The notes: generated by a model from the sequence alone, not told the origin. Positions 37,733 to 49,181 are shown, counted from the stretch's first letter. The stretch is DNA of 64,000 nucleotides from Paragyromitra xinjiangensis (GCA_038503065.1 JBCAMK010000016.1:372001-436000), one strand, 5' to 3'. Program-made: numbers and translations.

Positions 37733-38413
37733 GGCCAAGCTCTCTTCTTGTGCCAAGCAACTGTTTCTACTCTAGTACTTGATCGAGCTTTTAATTTTCC
37801 GAAGCTAGGCCGATTTAAAACTGCATAGCCCAGGCCAATTCGCTATTACCAAGAAAGGATTTTGGAAAAACGTGCTGGATAGTAGGCATACTATTGGTGA
37901 TTTCGTCCCTCCGGCTAGATTCTCTTCCCCTACTCATATATTTTCCCGAACTTTATGGCTGAATCTACTGGTCACTACCTTATCTGCATGCAACGGACCG
38001 CCGGGGCTGTGGAAAAACTGAAGGATAGAAATTATACTCTGACTGGTTGGAAAGAAAGTGAGACTCAACACAACCAGTAGAAAAGGTGTCCGGTTCATGA
38101 ATTCAATAAATTTTCTGTTGTATTAACCAGTAATAATGTAGTTCCATTCGGCGACTACGTCTTCGCTTGTTTTAGCCAGGAAAATACAGTACTAGTAGGT
38201 ACTCCACTTTACAGGTAGGAAGCGGTGTGATCAGAGATGCCGATTTTTCTGCCTAGTTTCAACTTTTCTGCCTTTTTCGCAGCTATCGGGATTTGAGCCT
38301 CAAAACACTTAGCCAACTGCGTGCGATGCCTTCCCTAATTTTTCGCTTCAACCACACTTCTCCTCCAGGCGCTAGTCCGGATTAGGTCTGGATCAAGACT
38401 ACTCCTTAACAGC

Positions 38414-38625
38414 ACTACCGTATTTCCAACGAGGCCGCAGCCGAGACCGCACGATAGAACCATTGAACAACAGGATCTTTACCACCTGCATCAAATTCGA
38501 AGATTGCTTTTGTTCTTAACTGGGTGTAATTGAGCCTCAATGTCTACTCGGCCATCTGACAGTAATTCTTGCCCTGTGGTCTCAGTTCGATTGCGCCCGC
38601 TATTTGCGAGAAAATATGCTTACAG
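38414..38625. mobile_element. Possible decayed relative of the 36872 MITE
   Basis: The left side has CTACCGTAT, then GAGACCGCACGATAGAAC, resembling CTACCGTAT and GAGACCGCATGATAGAA of the element at 36872. The right side has GGTCTCAGTTCG, an inverted match to the GAGACC part. The rest is diverged, so the relationship is tentative. Confidence 0.4.
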
Positions 38626-38758
38626 CGATATTTTATGCCATGAATCTCAGAGCACCAATAAAATCTTTCGCTTTGAGCCTCTAATCTAAACACATATGCG
38701 CTTAACATTTATATAACTACCATAATATCTCAGCAGCCCCAGCCTGCGGGGTCATGGT

Positions 38759-38932
38759 CGTGATTAAGGCTCCATATGTCTGCGACTAATTTAAATCATG
38801 ATAGCTTATGATAGTCATAATTAAGCCCCAATATCCCTACGACCAATCTAGGTTAGTAACTCATGATGATTATTATATATCGAGTCTCAATATCTCTGTG
38901 ACCAATCTAAATTATGATAGTTCCTGATGATC
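38759..38932. repeat. Tandem repeat, three units of ~57-60 bp
   Basis: Each unit follows the pattern ATTAAG(G/C)CYCCATAT, then GCGACYAAT, then TGATAG or TGATGAT. Copies start near 38759, 38818 and 38873 and have diverged from each other by substitution. Non-coding. Confidence 0.6.
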
Positions 38933-39700
38933 GGTAATCGCAAGTCGATACAGCTGTCTGCATGCGCAGTGTACGCCCTATTCCTACGCATAGTGTGGCA
39001 TAATATAAGGTTGGCCGACTCCCACAATCAGTCCCCCATCCTCGCAAACTAAACTTCTGCTTCTCTCTCTTATACCTATTTCGATATTTTGGAGCAACAT
39101 CTCTTCGACCCTATCCTACGTTGGATTAGGATTAAGCTCGGAACTGAGGTAAAAACAGTTACTACTATCTCTTGCTTTTTGGTAGATCTGCCCTCGTGAA
39201 GAGGCCAGATACTCCCATCGTCAGGACGGCCGGGGAAATCTGTGTCCTAAGACTCACTATTTTTATTTGAACATCTTAGCATATGGTTGACTCGTATACC
39301 TTCAGTTAATGTGGTATTTACGAGCTAATTCTGTTAGTGCCAGCTTATCATGCCCTGGGAGCAACTCTACCCCTTCGGTCATTCTTGGGTTCCATGAGAT
39401 TTCGGTACAGTCGCCCTTGGAGTCGCGGCGAAACTGGTGCTTTGACGAACGAGGGTAACAACCATAGGAATTTCTAGTTCCAAACCCCATTCCTCGCTAC
39501 CCTGCATTCAAAATGCAGCCCCCCGGTTTCGTCGTGACTGTAGCTTTCAGTTACTCATTTCACCAACACCCGAGTCTATCAAATGTCCAGTTAATGTTAG
39601 GATAACCGGTGCCAAGACAGACTCGGGTGTCAGCAACATGAGTAGGTTACCAATAGAGATCGCCATTCAACCTGGCTAACAACAATTCTCCCCCTACCAA

Positions 39701-39730
39701 CTAGGCTCGTTCCCATCCCCTACTGCCTAT
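39701..39730. repeat. Dispersed 29-30-bp repeat, copy 1
   Basis: CTAGGCTCGTTCCCATCCCC then TACTGCCTAT. An almost identical copy lies at 49153-49181. Confidence 0.6.
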
Positions 39731-39817
39731 GGCTACTGCGCACCGTAGGCCTACCAACTGGATTGCTGTTACAAGGAACCGAAGGCAGTGGTGCTTTGAT
39801 AGGCGCTTTGCTAGAAC

Positions 39818-39853
39818 AGCCACAGGGAGCCACAAGGAGCCACAGGCAGCCAC
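39818..39853. repeat. Short tandem repeat
   Basis: Four imperfect copies of the 9-10-mer AGCCACAGGG in a row. Confidence 0.55.
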
Positions 39854-40262
39854 ACCTTGCCGTTCGGATCCGTTACAAAACGCTCTGGCCAAACCACGGT
39901 GGAAACTTCTCTTTTTTGCTCGCACAGTATTTCGCCCCATCATATGCCATCTATAGCGTGTGGTAGCTAACCAATGGTATCGTTCGGCAGGTGTTTCCAT
40001 TGACCCTTACTTAATACGATGTCTAGGTTGGGGGTGGGGGGGGCGCGAAACGATATGCTACCCGGACTTCCTACTATATCTTGATATACCGTACAAAATC
40101 TCAAAGAGTTTTAGTATCTGGCATAGCAAAGTGCAACTGTACGCTCTTTGAATATAGGCGGCGGGACCTAATCCGAGAGGTATATGTACCTCTCTAGGCT
40201 GAGACAGTCCAGTAACTGGCAATTATCATGGAAATCGTGATGAGTTCATTAGCTCTGCGGCT

Positions 40263-40291
40263 TTGAGCCTAAGGCTTGGGGCCGGGGCCTC
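40263..40291. repeat. Dispersed palindromic repeat, weak copy 8
   Basis: TTGAGCCTAAGGCTTGGGGC. It has the GAGCC and GGCTTGGGG arms in changed order. Tentative member. Confidence 0.35.
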
Positions 40292-41531
40292 ACGGCACCC
40301 AATCGTTGCCCTAGGGTAGCTAAACCTTGTGCTGGTGTTCTAGGTTCTGCTTAATCATACTCTTCACTTTCCAATTTTACGATCGGGGGTTTTCGTTCGT
40401 TCATTTAGGACGTAAGGCGCAACCACATGTAGTTCCGCCGTGGCCCACTAGTAACCTATCGAGATATCATTCGTGCTGCATCTCCAGGCACGACAACCAC
40501 CCAACCGGGTAACGCCAGATTAGCATCTATCACTCGATATCTTTTGTTGAACCTCGTTAGCAGAACTGCTTATTAATATTTCTAGGCCAATAAGAGCTTT
40601 CACCAACCCGTAACCAGCGCTTCCTTCAATATTATCGAGTTTTGCCGTGCACTCACCGGCGTCACCACCTATATCCTTTCGTACCTTCCTGTTAAATCTA
40701 CCATACGCGTATACGTTCATCGCTTCCATCTTTTGGGTCATCTCGGATCTACCGTGCGTTCATTGCCTTAATTACGGTCAACTGGGAATTCCAAACCTAC
40801 GGCTGCAGCCACCACGACAATTATAACTTTGTACTAGTAAAGATAAAGTTTGTTCTCAGCACCTGTTGTGTTGGATAGCGAGACGAATATGGCCTACTCT
40901 TATCAACACGATTTTCCTCTGGGTGGTTTATGCCTGACAGATCTGTTGTTACCTCACATAAGTGCATGTACAACTAGAAGCTATTAGAGTTTGAGTGGTA
41001 CCACGGTGGCGAGTATATGCTATTTCGCTTGTGGCAGTTCTTAAACTTCTGTTATATTACATACTGATATACCTCAATACAGTTGCTTTTCATGGTGCAT
41101 ACAAGCCTGCAGACCTCACCACTTGATACGTTGCTTCACAACCTCAGGACATCGGAACTCCTAATGGTTTTGTGGGTAATGAGAGTGGGGTAGGAGAGCT
41201 GGTGGGAGGGGTATCGTAGGGATAATAACTTGAGATGCATGGAGAACGCTGTCTGTCTAAACGGCTCCAGTGTTGACTTTCCCTTCCTAGCCTCAGGTCA
41301 GCGCAAGGTGGAACTCCAGAAATAATCAACGGACTTTACTCTGGCGTCCGATGCGCCCCCACTATAGCTGTTTGTCATGGTTGCCATCACAGCTATCACA
41401 ACTCGCGATATGATCCTGTCATCTCCATTCGTCAGGCCAGTCGTCTATAACTACCGACACGGCCTCCGCTGTAGCTCCAGCTCGGACTTCACCCTATTTC
41501 TCTCGCCATTGTTCCCAATATTCTTCCTACC

Positions 41532-42532
41532 ATGGCTTCAAATTCCAACAACACCCACCACTCCGCTAGTAACCAAATGTTTTCTGGTTATCCTATGTAC
41601 CTGGCGGGACTACAATATACCAACTCCTCCTCTACTACCCGGTTTCAAATCAGCAGCCGCTTACCAGCTCCTGGGTTAGTCGAAGGACAAAGTCAATCTA
41701 TTGATACCGATGAAACAGCTATTACCCCCGCGTTCTTGGTTGAGCAGGACCCCGTTCCTGGGGATATCCACCATGCTACGTATACTGGTGTCTACCAAGT
41801 TGGGTTAGGTGGCGCAACATCTCCGGTGGGATTACGGCAAACGTTTCCCATCTCTTACAGCTCCTTCAGCGATGATTATTACGATCTTTCTGCAGCTAGG
41901 CCACTTGAGGAAACCCAGTCTCTACAAATAGGTGATGCCCACTCGCTATTACGCCTTTAGTCGTCCTAAGATATCCCGGGGTGTTATCGAAGATTATGGT
42001 AGGCTAACTGAAGGCTCGACTTATTTGAAGATCTAGCAGAACCTCAGAATTATCAACCGGCCGAGCCTATCATAGTGTCTGATAATCAAGATTATGCTAC
42101 CTATGTGGTGGAGACGCAACCCAATCATGTGCGGGACCCAAGTGGTAGCTCGAACACCCATGAGTAAGTATTTTCATGTCATGGCAGCTCCAATTTGTGG
42201 CTATTGGTTTGTTGAATGGCTGGCTGATGATACTTCATAGCGGTCTACATAGATATCTCCTAGACAGAAGGCCCTCGGGAATATGGCGCTGCAGCGATGA
42301 AGGATGTCTACGGGTCTTTGAGAGAAAGGGTAGTCTGAAACGCCACCGCAGAACCGCTCACTTGGGGACTGAATTACTGGACTGTCCTGTTGATGGCTGT
42401 CCGCGCGTTGGAAATAAAGGTTTTACACGCAGCGATAACCTTCGTCAGCACAGGAGAAGCAAGCACGGACAGGATATCCCTTGGGTAAAAGTCAGACGTC
42501 ATGGCGCTGGTGCTGTCAGAACAATTCGATGA
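41532..42532 (+). CDS. C2H2 zinc-finger protein, paralog B
   Basis: Exons 41532-41931, 42037-42163 and 42241-42532 give about 272 aa. Introns: 105 bp (branch GCTAAC) and 77 bp (GTAAGT, phase 2). The ATG has a good context (CTACCATGG). The N-terminal half is Ser/Asn/Thr-rich and acidic, as in many activation regions. The C-terminus has two regular C2H2 fingers: RCSDEGCLRVF with RHRRTAH, then DCPVDGCPRVG with QHRRSKH. The second finger and the segment GLHRYLLDRRPSG align closely with paralog A at 26469; the middle region between the introns does not. Likely a DNA-binding protein of a small lineage-specific family; no target is implied by neighbours, since it sits at the edge of a gene desert. 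Confidence 0.75.
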
Positions 42533-44557
42533 AATGGCAAAAACTGCTGGTAGGGGAAAGCGGTGATAGTTTCTGCTCGAAACTCCTATTGAAGCAAGGG
42601 TCACGAGAAATTCAAAACCAGATTCTTACCTGCTTCGCTTATACATTACATCCTTTTCATTATTTAGCATGTTGCTCTTCGGTATTATTTTCTTTTATTT
42701 AAGTTTCTTTCCATCCGTCCCGTCTTTCTGATCCATATCCTATGTACTACGGTGGTTCTTTTGTGTTTGTACCCTAGCTAGGCTTCTCTAAAATAAAGAC
42801 TTATATCTTGCTTTCGGTGGTGAATATCATCAACGTTGTACGACTGGCCCGGGATTTGGTGTCCGTATCGATATCTTAGCTTAGTACAACGCGGGCAACG
42901 ACTGAAGATACTGTAGTGGAGTCACCAGCACGGCACATACATATATGCAGCCAAAATTCCCTGTGGTTGCGACTTCAGGGCGGCTGTAGAGTACAGTGGC
43001 TCTAAGCATATCGAGACTAGTGAGCCGATGACTTTGGCAGATAAACAAAAATTTCTCAACGATTTCCAGCGCATACCCACGCATTCCGCGCGCTACAGCA
43101 CAATTACCCTGCAAAAATATGATTTCGCAGAACACCATATTCTTCTAAGGGGGGTACTCTCAGAGAAACCGAGTGACTTTTTATGACCCACATTGTGACT
43201 TCTTCAGGTTTTCTCGATCGATTGTATTATTCTACCTTTATATGCCTACATATATATCTTCTATGGCTGCACGGACTGATCTTTTTCTGCTCTTGGCCCG
43301 CCATCTCTGCCACGGTTTAACTTAAACGGGGGCATTGAGTCGTGGATGATTCGATGATTCATCCGATACCCTCTCTGAATTAGGGCCTCCCAATAAAACA
43401 CCCTAACCCTAACTACCATATAAGAATGTACTAACAAAATAGCAGACTGCTAAGGGCATTCTTTTGTAGCAATATTCTTACTTTTGCATACAAAATTCTC
43501 TGGTTCTAGCTAGCTGCTAGCCATATTCTTATAGGCTGTTTATTATTATGAACGGAATTGTTATAGGGCGATTCTACCGTACATATCTATTAATTCTATT
43601 GTCCTTATGTGTATATTATGTGAGGGTAGGCCCGGGTTCTCTGGCTGTAGGTGTGCTCGGTTGGGGCTGGTTGACAACTGTAGGCGCGTGGAGAAGCTAT
43701 CCCTTTACGCGTGATGCTTGTTATTCTCAACGCCGAAATCAAGTGTGTGCTTGAATTGTATATGCTTATCTAAACTCGACGAGAGTCTACTATCGCTATG
43801 GCTTGCTTACGCCCCCTAAATAATAGGAATGTGCTCGTAGTCGTAAATCATAAAGTGTCACTCGGCCTCCCCTGCTTCTCCTTACTTACATCAACCAGAG
43901 CAAACCTGCTCCCGCTTAAGCCTGAATAGAATCAAACGTTCAAAATTAAACTTTTATTTGAATTTCAAGATTTGAGACACCCAACTCTCCCCAGGACTGC
44001 TTTTTATCAAAAAAAAGACTCCCCAGGAACACATTTGTGCTATAACCGGGTGGGCAATTGATTGGCTTTATGGTGAGTTGAAAAGCGCGATAACTAAATC
44101 CCAAACTTTTAGAGACCAGGCCATCAATGACCGATTTAATTGGATAATCACGTAGTGAAATGGCTCCCTCAGACGCCCAAGACGGGAAGGGGGCTGAAAA
44201 TTTTTTTGCTTCTCGGAGGCTCTGGGAGCCAAAAAAACCCCAATTCAATCCAAAGTTTTGTCTGGGTACATATATGTAGTGCCTGGGTTAAAATGCCCCG
44301 CCGCCATCCTCCCTCTGATTTGGACACGCAAAACCATATCAAACATCTTTTCATCCTTACTTATCTCATTCTTCTGATAAGACTGTTCCCATAACTAATA
44401 AGTACACCTGTTTGTCAAAACAAACAAGCTTGATAGATTAAGAAGATGTCGGATCTTTTAGGTTGGTACAAGGCGTGTCCCCAAATGTTTTCTAGCCGCT
44501 AATGATATCTGTCAACTCATATAAGATCATGTCCCCAAACCCAAAGTCCCCCTCAGG
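42533..44557. other. Intergenic region, no gene seen
   Basis: About 2 kb. Contains a telomere-like run at 43401-43412 and short open frames without domains. Confidence 0.55.
43401..43412. repeat. Interstitial telomere-like repeat
   Basis: CCCTAACCCTAA, two units of the telomeric type. Confidence 0.7.
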
Positions 44558-45234
44558 ATGTTCAACTGGATAGAGTTCACCCAGGGTAAGTCTGCTAACG
44601 TTTGCAACCTTACCATATGCTAATACCTCTAACCCCAATACTAGCCCTCACTGATCTCAGTATCCAAATCGGCAAGTCCAAAAACCTATCTAAAAATTTA
44701 CCTGTAAGGGTTATTACAACCGGTGGATTCGTCAGTGTCGCCTGCCTCCGCAACCGCCATGTTACTGCTGACCTAGACTATGTTCTCGACCCCATCCTCT
44801 CCCAGAAACTGATGATGAAGTTGGAACATGCCAACAAGAAGGTTTCGAAGGGCAAGAAGATTGATGAACACTGGTTTAATTCAAGTCTCTCGGTGTTCAT
44901 CATGGGTGACAAGAGGGAAAAACTTTTCCAGGATTCTATCGAGCAGGGTTTGATCCTTTGGGAGTCCAGTAATCTGGTGGTCTACGCCTGTAAGTGGGAG
45001 TGGGCACTGGATAGGAAGTTGAAGAGGTATAAACTTGAACTTAGGAATACTGATATGTGGGATTCGGTTTTTATCTTAGATAAGATTATTTATGACCGCG
45101 GTGGCAAGCCGATTGGAAGGGAAGAGGTAAAATCTTGGTATCCTAATATGTACGAACCTTTGGATGATTCTGTTTTGGATATGTTGGCTACTACGTTCCA
45201 GACACAATTTGGGAAAGAAGGCTTGATTGGATAG
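44558..45234 (+). CDS. AbiEii-like nucleotidyltransferase-fold protein (uncharacterised)
   Basis: Exon 1, 44558-44585, codes only MFNWIEFTQ plus one base. After a 59-bp intron (GTAAGT, with GCTAAC near its 5' end and GCTAATAC nearer the acceptor) exon 2 runs 44645-45234, giving 205 aa. Residues 33-57 read ITTGGFVSVACLRNR then TADLDYVLDP. This is the hG[GS]...DhD signature of nucleotidyltransferase-fold proteins: GG at 36-37, D52, D54. It is close to the AbiEii/MNT style. A second block near 126-150 (CKWEWALDRKLKRYK, NTDMWDS) resembles the later Lys/Arg...Asp part of AbiEii proteins. In bacteria such proteins can be toxins or transferases; in fungi the role is unknown. The catalytic acids are present. 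It converges on the hypothetical gene at 46005. The gene itself is well supported, the family assignment moderate. Confidence 0.7.
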
Positions 45235-46004
45235 CTCTGAACTGGTGGACGCAACATCCGCTGCGTGGGGAAGTTAAGTCTGTTTATTGCTGTTTGCACA
45301 TCTAGATATCTGCATGTGTATGAGCAATAATAGCAAACTCTGGTTCCCGGGGTCAGTATGATCGAAAAAGTCTTGGTTGGTAGATTAACAAAGATGCACT
45401 AGAGAGAATCAAACTTCCCAGATCCAGGAATGAATATCCAACTGGTGATCATGAGCAAGCAGCATATTGAGATGAACATTCACAATTTCCAGTGATTTCA
45501 ACGATGATTGCAATTGATAGGAACCGAGTCTAGAAAGCAAAGCGAGAAGAGCAAACATAAATACAGAATTACCCCGCCACTAGCGTTTTCTTTGGTCCAG
45601 GCTACATGTAACTAGGCCACCACGTGCACGGAAGTACATCACAACACAGCAATTCTGTAGCTAGGAGAGTACTGGCCTGACAGCGGATAAGAATTTTTTT
45701 TATAATGCTAAAACAAAGATAAGCATACACAGCACGATCATAATACAGATAAAAGTGCTACAGGATGATGATCGAAGCCCATGAAAACGAAAAGAACTAC
45801 TGCGTTGACATTTTAACCATAATGTGACCTACTTCCGTCCCTCTAACTTAGTAACCTGAAGACCATATAGCCTCAAGCCAAAGCCATCACTTTTAAATAA
45901 CAATCAGATACGAGAATGAGATCTTAAGGCCAGAATGATCCTCTATAATCCATATCTATACCCATAATTAGTTATGCAAGCTACAGGAAGAGCATAAACA
46001 TACC
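45235..46004. other. Convergent intergenic region
   Basis: 770 bp between two genes that point at each other. It should hold both 3' ends. No other feature was recognised. Confidence 0.55.
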
Positions 46005-46682
46005 TCATATGAAGAAGAACTCCGCCGCATTCACCACCAAATTCCGTTTCTTGAAAAACTTTCCAATATTCAACCTCTCAACCTCCATTTTCGTAAACAA
46101 AACAAAAGTTTCATCAAGCGGCGGCACCCTCGAAACCCAATCTGGTTCCACCTCTCTCATATCCAAGACTTCCGAAGGCAGCGGCCTAGTCTCCACCCTC
46201 TTCCCAAACTTCCTCAGAATTCCCAACCCAAGCCTCCAATTGAACGACTCAACCAGCGTCTCCACCATCGATGCGAGAATAGCATACCTCACAGGATCCG
46301 GATCCTTTGGGTCCGGAATCTCACACAAAGCCCATCTGTGAGAATGGCGGTAGAAGAAATACGTAACTTCTTCGACAAGGTGTACATGCTCCCTTGCACA
46401 AAGGAGTTCGTAAAGACGATAAAGCGAGCAAAGAGGGGTGTCACGCATGCGGAAGAGATCAACACCACGGAGGTTGTAGTAGTCGGTTTGCCGGTATCCG
46501 ACTATTGATGGGTCGGATTGGATTTCGGTTGGTGAGAGGTATGGGGGGATGTGGTACCATGGGGTGGGCCAGAAAAGTAGTTTTAAGGCTTCGTCGCGTT
46601 TGTTGCATGTTCTGACACGGGAGATGTTGGATCTGACGCCGAGGTAGAAGAGGTGTACTTGTTGGTAGATTTTTGGAGCCAT
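46005..46682 (-). CDS. Conserved-looking hypothetical protein, 225 aa
   Basis: A single open frame from an ATG at 46682. The protein is rich in aromatic and charged residues (MAPKIYQQVHLFYLGVRSNI; GYRQTDYYNLRGVDLFRMRD; EEVTYFFYRHSHRWALCEIP; DPDPVRYAILASMVETLVES). It has no signal peptide or clear membrane helix and is predicted largely helical. Codon-level order and the lack of low complexity argue for a real gene. I do not recognise a named family and give no function. The 5' side is followed by GT-rich DNA (46720-46800) and a divergent small open frame at 47481. Confidence 0.68.
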   Translation of the reverse strand: MAPKIYQQVHLFYLGVRSNISRVRTCNKRDEALKLLFWPTPWYHIPPYLSPTEIQSDPSIVGYRQTDYYNLRGVDLFRMRDTPLCSLYRLYELLCAREHVHLVEEVTYFFYRHSHRWALCEIPDPKDPDPVRYAILASMVETLVESFNWRLGLGILRKFGKRVETRPLPSEVLDMREVEPDWVSRVPPLDETFVLFTKMEVERLNIGKFFKKRNLVVNAAEFFFI

Positions 46683-47409
46683 AATTAGTTGCAGGGTTTT
46701 AGAAGATGTGGTTGTGGAGTTATTGGGATGTGGTTGTGGGATGTGGTTGTGATTGTGGGACGTGGTTGTGGGATCTGTGGTGTTTTTGGGAAGAGAACGT
46801 TGGTAGTGGTGGCTACTGGGTTGCTGGTTTTGACTGTGATGGCCCTGACCCTAACGCAGTCTCATTCGACAGACTACCTTGCGATATTATCACTACGGCT
46901 AACCTGATGAGACCAAAACGGCCGTAAGTATGTAATAGACGAAGATAGCAGAACAAGAAACAATGTCAACGATCAGAAACCCAACAAGCACAAAGTTATA
47001 AAGTCCTTATCGCTACATATGTATTGTATTTTGAAGAAAAGCCGTTGATCGGGCTCTGGTAACTATAAGTAGAGCTAGTTTAGGTTATTCCTGTCAGGGG
47101 ACTCCTATCAGATCTCACTCAACTGTATAGCAGACTGCGGCCGTATGGCTACCATTAACCCCCCCACACACAAAAAAGCACGAGCTTAGTACCCCGTTAA
47201 CACCTACAAGAGACTCAAGGTACATATCATCGAGCTCTACCTTGTTGCAAGAATTCTTTGAATCATGGAGGAATTGGTCGCTCAATTCGCCTGGGGTCAG
47301 ATCTACAGCTGGATGTGTATAGTGATGCTAGGGCGTCCTAAAAGACACTGTATCTGACGGCGTAAAGAGTTTATTGCCCCCCATCATCCTAACCCTCATC
47401 ACCACCACC

Positions 47410-47418
47410 AACCCTAAC
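47410..47418 (+). promoter_or_regulatory. CCCTAA box upstream of a small open frame
   Basis: AACCCTAAC about 60 bp before the ATG at 47481, with CCTAACCCT 14 bp further upstream. Such telomere-type boxes bind Tbf1-like factors in some fungi; here the role is inference. Confidence 0.3.
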
Positions 47419-47480
47419 ATCTCTTCTCTAAACATTTTACCTCCTTCTATTGATAACGAATCTTAGAGCTATCTTTCACG

Positions 47481-47687
47481 ATGGATTCTACAAATCAGCC
47501 AGCACCGTTCTGCCAACGAACTACTTTCCTAAGTGAGAAGGGGCTGGATCCTGTGCTCTGCAGTATTGCTGAGAGGGTCAAGTCAGCAGGTGATAAAGAG
47601 ATGAAGTTTTGTGAAAACTTGGTGAATTCGTTAAGTTTAGCATCAACAATCTTTAAGAAAAGATCGGGGGAATCTTACGGGATATGA
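47481..47687 (+). CDS. Small doubtful open frame, 68 aa
   Basis: An ATG in good context (TCACGATGG) follows a pyrimidine-rich leader, which is why it is listed. The 68-aa product (MDSTNQPAPFCQRTTFLSEK...) has no domain. It could be a first exon or the stump of a decayed gene, or chance. The adjacent 3' sequence offers no convincing downstream exon. Confidence 0.22.
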   Translation: MDSTNQPAPFCQRTTFLSEKGLDPVLCSIAERVKSAGDKEMKFCENLVNSLSLASTIFKKRSGESYGI

Positions 47688-47932
47688 TTACCTCCCCGCA
47701 TAGCTACCGGATCCTAGTGGTCTAGTATAGTTATTCCTGCTTTGCGATCATGCCTCTATCTAGACTTTCCTTCGCTCATTCTTTAAGTTTTGTTTCACAC
47801 TATGATTTCTTCATAACAGTCGAGCGTGGTAGCCATCGAGTGTGTTGATTTCGGGCTTTCCACGTTTGTATAGTTGGAGAAGTAAGTTTTACGTCCATCA
47901 TGGATGATCACTCGCATAGCAACGCTTTTTAC

Positions 47933-48020
47933 TGTTGGAGATGCTTCCTAATACGGGGCTTGGCCTTCGGGATCGGAAATGATTGAGACAGGCACCCGAG
48001 CACACGGGCACTCGAGAGAG
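47933..48020. repeat. Direct repeat, unit 1
   Basis: Shares GCTTCCTAATA, GACAGGCACCCGAGC and CTCGAGAG, in order, with 48113-48215. The copies are about 180 bp apart. Confidence 0.6.
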
Positions 48021-48112
48021 CTATTTAGATAGGGGCCGTATGCCCACCTAGCAAACAAGCAATCAAGCCTTCTATTCCTCCCTACGTGTTCCCAATATTA
48101 CAACATCTGCGT

Positions 48113-48215
48113 TGGGAAAGCTTCCTAATATGAGGTTGCCCGGGCGTGGCTTCAAGGGTCGGAGATTAGTGAGAGACAGGCACCCGAGCGCACAGAGCCC
48201 GAGGTTCTCGAGAGG
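48113..48215. repeat. Direct repeat, unit 2
   Basis: Second copy of the 47933 unit, with a few short insertions. The flanking CCCAATATT also occurs on both sides of this copy (48090 and 48232). Confidence 0.6.
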
Positions 48216-49152
48216 GTTACTACACAGCGTGCCCAATATTTCCAACATTTTGAGTAGCTGGGATAATGAGTCATTTATACGAAACTGGGCTCCAGGCTTT
48301 ACCCACAAGATCCTTTGTCCTGTTTTGTGGTTTGGTAACAGGTGTGAGGTGATGGCGCTAAGACCTTTCTATGGTTCATGATGTGGCTTCTTGGCAAGTT
48401 ATCCTCGAGACCGCTGGACTATCTGACACAATATCATCTTCCAACACTAGTCGACGCGGTGTATAAAGATCTTCCAAGATTCACACTCTGCAAGAAGGGA
48501 CTTGGCTTACAGAACTTGACGACAAATGAAAAGGAAAAATCTCTGCTTCAAAGACATACTCGGACGTTCTCATGCCATCAGACTCCCCAAACTTACGCGA
48601 GAGACCACGCAAAGGCAAGAACGAAGACCAGCGGGAAAGGGAGGTGAAACCTAGACGTAGTTTAAGGTATGGTGCAACACAAGATAGTTGCGAAGTGCTA
48701 GTGTTTGACAACTGGGTCGAGGAATCTGAGGTAGTTCTTGAAGTGGTCTCTACATTATCGCACGACTACTTTAGGTGAGATTGTACAGTCTTCAATGAAC
48801 TCTGAGTTTGCTAAACTCAACCGCTATCCTAACATAGGGCGTCTGAGCCGTTTCGTCTTAGCTGCCCTTCTATAGAGTTAGAGAAGTCTCGGTGTCTTTC
48901 TGTTTTTGTCTTGAGAAATTCGATTCTTACGATGCGCAGCAGCCATAGGCGGTAGGGGATGAGAACGAGCCCACCCCTTCCTTACAACTGGCTTAGGTAT
49001 CTAGTTTCTGTTTCTTCAACAGAGAATAGAACACGAGCCTCACCACGTCTTTCTGTCGCCAAACTTTCCTGTACATCTTCCTAGCGACTGCGCCTGGGAC
49101 TACATGTAGTTGCGATACATGTAATGCTGTAGCCCAAGTAGTTGAATGTACG

Positions 49153-49181
49153 CTAGGCTCGCTCCCATCCCTACTGCCTAT
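49153..49181. repeat. Dispersed 29-30-bp repeat, copy 2
   Basis: CTAGGCTCGCTCCCATCCC then TACTGCCTAT, matching 39701-39730. Confidence 0.6.

Larger units (their letters stand above)
27752..41531. other. 13.8-kb gene desert between the two C2H2 paralogs
   Basis: No gene is supported. Only short open frames without domains occur. The stretch holds a foldback element with a tRNA-like insert (29683-30248), palindromic repeats (32896, 33001, 34588), a TA-flanked MITE (36872-37065) and a possible relative (38414-38625), a three-unit tandem repeat (38759-38932) and dispersed short repeats (37691, 39701). There is no clear retrotransposon coding sequence and no strong depletion of C:G pairs of the sort RIP leaves. 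Confidence 0.6.

Noticed and set aside
21301..41531. RIP-mutated transposon block
   Set aside because: Base composition is only moderately AT-rich, and CpG and other C-containing dinucleotides remain common. No strong C-to-T signature is seen by eye; a dinucleotide index would decide.
48112..48647. Two 89-codon plus-strand frames
   Set aside because: They run through the direct repeat, lack domains and share no splice logic.
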